A DNA stretch of 64,000 nt, taken from positions 62,001 through 126,000 of the forward strand of contig ADNK01000150.1 in assembly GCA_000320545.1 (NCBI GenBank), given 5' to 3'. A program made the position numbers and the translations under genes. Source of the DNA: Bigelowiella natans CCMP2755. Its lineage: Eukaryota > Cercozoa > Chlorarachniophyceae. Below, piece after piece: positions 58,070 through 64,000 of the stretch (within the stretch, counting starts at the first letter, position 1; each line of letters begins with the position of its first letter). The notes beneath the pieces are model-generated. The model did no database searches. It saw only the letters and a program-made list of their open reading frames with translations, and had not been told where the DNA came from.

Positions 58070-59417
58070 GAATGAAGATAAACTCGTTAGACGACAAGTG
58101 TCGCAAGGATCTACCGTATCTCTTAAGGATCACGGAAGCTGTTTGAATCTGCGTAATTTGACAACTTTTTGCAATACTGAAAACGAGGCGCCCGAGAAGA
58201 GCAATCGAGCGTGCGACGTTAACTGCGAATCGTATATATGAAATCTAGTTGAGGAATGCGCACTTATGCAGCATCGACAGTCTAAAAAATGAATAAGCTT
58301 AAACGGGTTCGTGTCATTGAACATATTACAAAGCTGGAAAAATGTTGAACACGTTTTTAGAATTGATAATGTTTGAATATAAGAGCTGCTCGCCAATTGA
58401 TACTTCATTTAATGTATGAAATTGTGAAGTAGCGCAACGAAAAGAACGCCATCTCATAAGCATAGGGTACTGTCGAGCAATTGCTTGCTTGCATCCAAAG
58501 CTTCAAGTAACTATACATGTGTCGACGAAGATCAAATTTACCAGCTAAGTCGAACCACATAACCACTCAGCACTGCTACGATAACGACCGGCACAGTCAT
58601 GTGCTTGATCTCCATGCTACATGTGCTACCTATAGCAGAAAACTAGCCCATACTAGCATAGAGTTTTGCGTTTATTAGCACTATACTAATAATTGTGTAG
58701 CGACTCAGGCTCACCTCCTCTTTGTCTGAACATTGCATTGTTATGTGATCTCTTGGTTGTATAGTTGGCGCGGACATGTCTAGATGTGTGCTCGAAGCAC
58801 ACATGATCACCGAGTAGGGATGTACGTGACGTGCATGAGCGTCCGAATTCCCCACAAGCTATAGCACATGCACACATTATCAGCTAGCGCGACTCACGTC
58901 GTCGTTGCTGCTGCTCGCGCACTATTGTCAACGCGCTGAAGCGCTAGCTAGCTAGATGGTGTGCGGAGCATGTAGCGCATGACTCTATAGGACTTGCTAG
59001 CTTGGCCTATGCACTCGATCTAGCAATGCACAAAAGGACACACACGCAGCAGCTTCAATGAATAAAGCTTTTTAGATGCATAGCAGTGAAACGTATGCCC
59101 TATGCTAGCTATGGTCGATGCAATCGAATTGTTGCTTGAAATCATAACGAGCACCGAGCTCTTATCAATAGCATAATAAAATGACGTTTAACCGAATCGA
59201 AAGGATGATGAGTGTTTATCATATTGTCTGCTACGCTTGTGGCCAATAGTGACCGCTACATCTTTTGCAGTTCCGCGTCTATGCATGCATGCAGGTATCT
59301 ATAAATAGATATAATGCTTGTGACATCTGGGAAGTTCATGCGTAACGTGTTGGGAATGATGGGCGAGTGCAATTTGGCTTTGCAATTTCCACTTCAGAAA
59401 ATGCTTGTCATTTATTT
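58070..59417. repeat. Convergent 3' spacer, CTAG/CATG-rich
   Basis: 1.35 kb with no supported gene. It holds CATGTCTAGA at 58775-58784 followed by a GTGTGCTCGAAGCACAC palindrome, and GCGCTAGCTAGCTAG near 58940. Confidence 0.55.
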
Positions 59418-60354
59418 TTACAAAGTATGAGGTTCTTTCTTTACAATAAAGCTATCTTCGAAAGCAATGGATCTACAGACAGATTTGCGCTTCCGTGATT
59501 GTTTTTGTTTCTCAGCTCTGCGATTGTTCCGACGGACAACCGACATAAATCTCTTACTCCACTGTACATCAGCATCATCTGCGTCCAAGTCGATATCATC
59601 TAAAATAATGCAAGATTTCATTCAGAAAGGACCACGACATCACAACTAAACAGCCTTTTTGGTAAAAGTGTCCTTGGACTACCTTCTCTCTGCTCGTCAG
59701 CAGCCGGTTGAATTAAAACCCTCTCCTCCGGAATTTGAGAAAGTAGAGTAGCATTTGGAGACTCATCTAGGTGAGAACGAAAAACGTACTTCACAGTGCT
59801 TTGGCAGTGATTTTCTATGGATGGGTTGATGGAAGTGGATTTCTGGGAAGATGGAAGTTGCATTTCAGCTTGATCGTGCTGAAAAAATAGACATCACTTG
59901 TTACTCTTGCTCATATAAAATGTAGAAGAAATTTTACCTCGCCGATAGCCTTCAATTCGTGCGATAATTTAATCATGTTTGATCTTGGGCGCATGGGCGA
60001 TGCGATAAATCCCGCTGGCGTGCTACTGTGATTGAAGTTCAGTGGAAACATACGCTCGGGACTGTCAGTGCAGAGCAACTGGTCGCCATCTTCTTGCTCA
60101 TTGTCCTCATTGAAGTCCCCATCCCCCATTGAAACTGAGTTTTCAATCACGGGCAAGCCTGCTTGCAGCTCTCTGAGCGGAACGCTGCGACTAGTCCGCC
60201 GTTTCTTTGCTGTAGGTGATTTGATGGGAGACTTCAGATTGAGAAAGCCAAGCCCAAATATGTGGCTGTTGCAACTAGCTGGGGTCAGCATAAGGTTTTC
60301 CTTCGCCATGTGTATGGATTCACGAGCGGGACTGATGGGTAAAGTTTGGTCCAT
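59418..60354 (-). CDS. SP-motif-rich, probably nuclear protein of unknown function
   Basis: Three exons in phase: 60354-59938, 59878-59683 and 59599-59418, giving 264 residues. It starts MDQTLPISPARES. Several Ser/Thr-Pro sites stand in basic contexts (LNLKSPIKSPTAKKRRTSRS, TDSPERMFPLNFN, FIASPMRPRSN), the pattern of CDK or MAPK substrates, and KKRR could be a nuclear signal. The middle is Gln/Ser-rich. The last exon has an acidic DDIDLDADDADVQWSKRF stretch and a basic RNNRRAEKQKQSRKRKS block. No known domain is recognised. It may be a cell-cycle regulated protein, but only the phosphosite pattern supports that. The gene is followed upstream by the LTR element. Confidence 0.7.
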
Positions 60355-60659
60355 TGTGAAAGAGCGGTGTATGAAAGGTGGGAATTCAAATGGATGTCCA
60401 ATGAAGCAGGAAGGGGAGTAAGATATGAGATGTAACAATGTCGAGGAAAACAATGAGAACCTTAATAGATCATTACATTTCTTCAAATATTTTTGTGAAG
60501 AGCCATGTCGTAGGATCCTATTTCTCAATTAAATTGTTGCCAAATTTGTGGCAAGCGATCTGGATGTCAGTCGGAGGGCGGGTTTGGAAATAGCTTCCCG
60601 CGAATTACATCTGCGGAAGTGAGAACATAGCCGATTTTTCGGGAAATCCCATCAAAAAT

Positions 60660-61148
60660 GCCATGTTATTAATCCTGTGCGACAAGCACAATGTCGTCAT
60701 GTGTTTGGCGGGTTCAAATGTTTGACAGGTTTGATGGCCTGAAGGCATCATTCACTCTCGCAACACTTCGGGAACGTTGTTTGTCATCATTGTCTTTGTC
60801 TTTGTCTTTTGGTTGCTCTTCATTGTTGCGCGTAAGGTGTTCACAGGCCGAGGCGCTACGTGCACAAGTAGGCAGGGGGGGGGAAGGCACGTTTGCTTCC
60901 TTTTGAAGAGTTATGTTTATTTTTATTAAAGATTATATTTTTATTAAATCGTGCACTGCGCAATCATTCGCGAAGCTTTCGCGAATGCCGCCGCACGTGG
61001 GGCAGCACACTTCCGGTGTGCTGCCATGAGTCCCGCCGGAACCCACGTGCCTATACTGTATTAATATCTACGTTATCTATATTCTATATCCGCGACAACC
61101 CCTTTGTTGTCGCACGTGACTTGTGCTCGCGTAGTAGTACGCGCTACA
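60660..61148 (-). mobile_element. Probable 3' LTR of a Ty3/gypsy element (lower edge uncertain)
   Basis: On the minus strand a polypurine tract (GGGGGAGG, 61149-61156) is directly followed by TGTAGCGCG at 61148, as expected for the 5' edge of a 3' LTR. The LTR body includes nested hairpins at 60965-61050. The lower boundary was not located; about 60660 is a guess from a TGTCGCAC-like word. The second LTR would be beyond the window. Confidence 0.45.
60965..61050. repeat. Nested hairpins inside the putative LTR
   Basis: CATTCGCGAA/TTCGCGAATG with a 3-nt loop (60965-60987). GGCAGCACAC/GTGTGCTGCC with a 5-nt loop (61001-61025) is enclosed by GCACGTGGG/CCCACGTGC (60993-61001 and 61042-61050). Confidence 0.85.
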
Positions 61149-61156
61149 CCTCCCCC
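61149..61156 (-). other. Polypurine tract (plus-strand primer) of the retroelement
   Basis: A minus-strand GGGGGAGG run immediately before the TG of the putative LTR, between the pol stop codon and the LTR. Confidence 0.5.
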
Positions 61157-61199
61157 AAGTCACGTTGCTCCTTCCTTCCTTCCTTATTCCCTTAGACCT

Positions 61200-64000
61200 T
61201 TATCGCTTTCGGAACTTCACCAACCACCAGGTAATAGATTCCTCTCTAACCTTATCTCCTTTGTCGCTTACCCAGAACTCACCTTCGTCCTTAGGTTCGT
61301 GTCCATACCAGCCCTCTGCATCAAGGTCCCCCAGGACCTTATACCAGTGCTCAAAGGGTAAGTCGGGAACAGCTAGGTAGAGTAGCTGATATTTTCCGTC
61401 CTTTATTTTCATAGCTACCCTCTCCATATTTCGTAATCCAGGGTAGCCTAGATAGACAATCTTCATGCGCCAATCGTCGTTCACCCTGACCTTATTGTTT
61501 CCATATTCCACATCGAACTTAGGTCGGGGTCCTAAACAAGGCATGGCTCGCTCCCACACAGTAGGGTTTACTTTAACATCCTCTAGGAGCTTCTCACCGA
61601 TATCATAATTCTTTAGGTGACTGATGTGGCGCAAGGTGACCCTGTTCCCATCATAGATGTAGTACTGCTTCCTCCCCTTCCTCTCGGTAACCTTTGCAAC
61701 GCCACCCCAGAAGGGGTCTTGTTTATTTCTCGATCTCAGATTTACCTTGGCCCTAACATACTGTCCTTCCTTTAGAACTCGGCCATCGTACGGGACCTTC
61801 TCGTCTTCGCTCTCGGTATCGTCGTCGTTGTCGTCGCCTTCTTCCCTCTCCTTATCCTTGATACCTCCCCCAGACGTGAAGGTGTCGTTTACTAACCCTT
61901 GTATCTTGTCTGGTGTGGTGCTATTTATCCTGCTTAGGTTGGCCAAGGTGCGGTGGAGTCGCTCTACCTTGGAGTTGGACTGGGCATAGTATACAGGTGA
62001 GGCATCAATATTAGGGTGTGGTAGCTGTAGAAGAGAGGTCTCATTATCCACATGTAACTTCTTTGGTATCTTGTTTATGCTAACTTCATCAGGGATAGCC
62101 TGGAGCTCAGACTCCCAGGTACGGTAGCAGTTAGTAAGCCTCTGCTTATATAAGCCTTTGTTCTTCTTAGCAACGTTGACCTTGATAATCTTTTTAACCC
62201 AGCACTTTCCAGTGGCCACATCAACGAAGGTAAGGTAGTGATAGCCATCGTACTTATAAACATCAATTTGCACGATATCTAAGAAGTTCCTTGCTTTGAT
62301 TTTCTTAGATGCACGGCTCTTGCTGGACTCCTTGGTGGCGACGCCTGCCGCCTTCAAGCTGGAGCACCTGCAGCCACGCAGGTATGTCCTTATCTCTTTT
62401 AGCTTGTAGGGCCAGTAGTAATGGTAGAGTAGAGCAGTGATATGGTTTTCTCCTACGTGTGCAGGTCCATGGGCGGTAAAGAGAAGGGCTCCCCTGGTCC
62501 GCCGTGGCACGTAGGTACGCCTAACATTATTAGTGTATACATATATCCTATCACTAAGTACCTCATGCTTGTGTTTGTATTTATCCAGGTGTTCTTGAAG
62601 GTGCTGGAGCTCCTCTGGCTCAGGCAGGAAGTCGCCGTCCTCGAAGGTAATCGCGTTAACCATAGGGGTGACCTGGGTAGGGACTTTCTTTTCGAACAGC
62701 CTGCTGAAATAGTCAGCAAGCTGCTTGTCTCCTGGTGCGTAGACCACTGTCCTCTTGTCCCTAAACTCTTCCGTGTCCGCCCTCATAGCTGCATACTCAA
62801 CGTTAGGCGCTTCGAGCTTGCGGTCGATGCCTAGGAGGGGCTTGTGGTCAGTCATTAAGGTGAAGCTGGGCACCGACAGCAGGTAGTATCTTAGTTTCCT
62901 CTGCGCCTCAGTCATGGCTTTATACTCTCCTTTTGTAGGGCTGTATTTGGCCTCAGCTGCTGTACAGGCCCTGCCCCACACCCGTATGATCTGCTGGTCT
63001 TGGGTAAGTACAGCAGCCATACCTAGCTTAGACCAGTCTGTCCATAGGGTAGCTGGTCTAGTAGTGTCTAGCTTAGCATTCAATAGGGTGTTGCTGCATA
63101 ACTTTATTAGGTTATCGAAGTGGGCATCAAGGCCACCCTTGGCCCACACCTTAGCGAAGCTGAGGCCTACAGAGTTCTCCTTCCGGTAAGCAGTAGTAAA
63201 AGCAGCTGCAGTCCTAGCGTAGGTAGGGGAGAACCTACGTAGTATCCAAGCTGCAGTCTGCAAGAATGACTTTAACTCCTTTGCATTCTTAGGTTTAGGG
63301 GCTTGCTGTAGTGCTGCTACTTTCTCGGGGTTTGGGGTGATGCGGCCTTGCTCCAGGTAATATCCACACCACTTGATTCTTGTAGCTAGGAATGTACACT
63401 TCTGCAGTCTAATAGTAAAACCGAAGTGTGCAAACCTAATAAATATATTTTCCAGGAGGAAGATCTGAGCGACGACTGTGTTGGTACATATTATGTCATC
63501 ATCCACATACACAAACACAAACACCCACAACACAGACGCCATCCCATCATGTGTGTATGCCCTGTAGTTCTGACTACTGAACGCATCCCCTGATATGCTT
63601 AGGCCGTAAGGGAATACGACGAAGTGCCACTTCCTGTGCCTGCTGGAGAACGCGGTAATGGGGCGGGAGGTTTTGTGGATGGGTGTCTGCATGTATGATT
63701 CATTTTTATCTAGGGAAGAGTAGTATTTGTATCCTATGACGTGTTCAATAACGTCATCTATCCTTGGTGTAGGTGTCTGGATCCTCTTTATTACTCGGTT
63801 GTGGCGGATGAAGTTGTGCGCCAGGCGGAAGAAAGGGTAAGTAGGTTTCTTAGCTAGCACATGTCTCACGTTCCATGGTGAGTTGCTTGGCTCTATCTTC
63901 CCTTCCTTTGCCCATTCATTGATCTGCCACTCTATCTTTTCCCAGTCCGCTTCCGGTCGCCTATGTTCTGGGTCATTGATGATGCACTCTTCGTATCCCT
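61200..64000 (-). mobile_element. Ty3/gypsy-type retrotransposon pol polyprotein (5' partial, runs off the window)
   Basis: An uninterrupted minus-strand frame from the window edge to TAA at 61200, more than 930 residues. Domain order is reverse transcriptase, RNase H, integrase, which defines Ty3/gypsy. RT: IEPSNSPWNVRHVLAKK, HFVVFPYGLSISGDAFSS and the YVDD catalytic box (FVYVDDDII). RNase H: LWTDWSKLGMAAVLTQD, GEYKAMTEAQRKLRYYLLS and FTLMTDHKPLLGID. Integrase: an H2C2-like zinc region (HVGENHITALLYHYYW then CRC), the core Asp in IVQIDVYKYDGYHYLTFVD, Asp in LHVDNE and Glu in SNSKVERLH. After the core, YVRAKVNLRSRNKQDPFWGG and VTLRHISHLKNY form a C-terminal SH3-like region. Gag and protease lie beyond the window. 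No frameshift or stop is seen, so it may be recent. Confidence 0.88.

Noticed and set aside
60700-60730. GGGTTCAAATG as a possible tRNA T-arm box
   Set aside because: No cloverleaf partner sequences (A box, acceptor stem pairing) are found around it. No tRNA or rRNA gene was seen in the window.

Overview
This is nuclear DNA of a unicellular eukaryote. Genes are split by many short GT-AG introns, there is no operon structure, and the products are eukaryotic (MAPK-kinase, GRIP golgin, CLU-domain protein, CWF19L1-like and CXXC proteins). Three products begin with a hydrophobic signal-peptide-like segment followed by a basic, Ser/Arg-rich stretch: a cysteinyl-tRNA synthetase, a DUF1279/FAM210-like protein and a YacP-type NYN nuclease. 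That pattern suggests an alga with a secondary plastid. None shows an obvious Phe at the predicted cleavage point, and base composition is moderate, so a chlorarachniophyte-like host is my best guess. This is inference, not proof.

Layout, left to right: MAP kinase kinase 3' half (+, 103-1247); CLU-domain/Sel1-repeat protein (-, 2132-6912); CysRS (+, 7179-13730); SMI1/KNR4-domain protein (+, 15011-16180); unknown helical/beta protein (+, 17022-18818); unknown membrane protein (-, 19815-22586); DUF1279 protein (+, 22612-23844); TDT/SLAC1-like transporter (-, 25240-27626); AlkB-like dioxygenase (+, 28081-29054); CXXC-finger protein (-, 29872-30706); CWF19L1-like protein (-, 30863-35473); small charged protein (-, 35603-36399); NYN nuclease (+, 36739-37596); GRIP golgin (-, 38128-46257); CCCH coiled-coil protein (+, 46995-47834); multipass GT2 glycosyltransferase (+, 49742-53394); SnoaL-dienelactone hydrolase fusion (-, 54130-55479); tandem-repeat C2H2 protein (+, 55757-58069); SP-rich protein (-, 59418-60354); and a Ty3/gypsy element (-, from about 60660 to past the window end).

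Genes tend to alternate in orientation. The six head-to-head gaps are short, from about 25 bp to 740 bp between start codons. Almost every gap that follows a 3' end is long (0.5-1.9 kb) and has its own texture, rich in CTAG, GCTAGC, CATG and TGCA palindromes with shared short words. The introns hold most of the abundant microsatellites.

The genes do not form one pathway. Themes are organelle-targeted translation and RNA turnover (CysRS, NYN nuclease), membrane traffic and organelle distribution (GRIP golgin, CLU protein), RNA and chromatin factors (CWF19L1-like, CXXC, C2H2, CCCH) and membrane transport or glycosylation (TDT-like, GT2). Splice junctions were inferred by eye from phase, GT/AG and family similarity, so exon boundaries are proposals.
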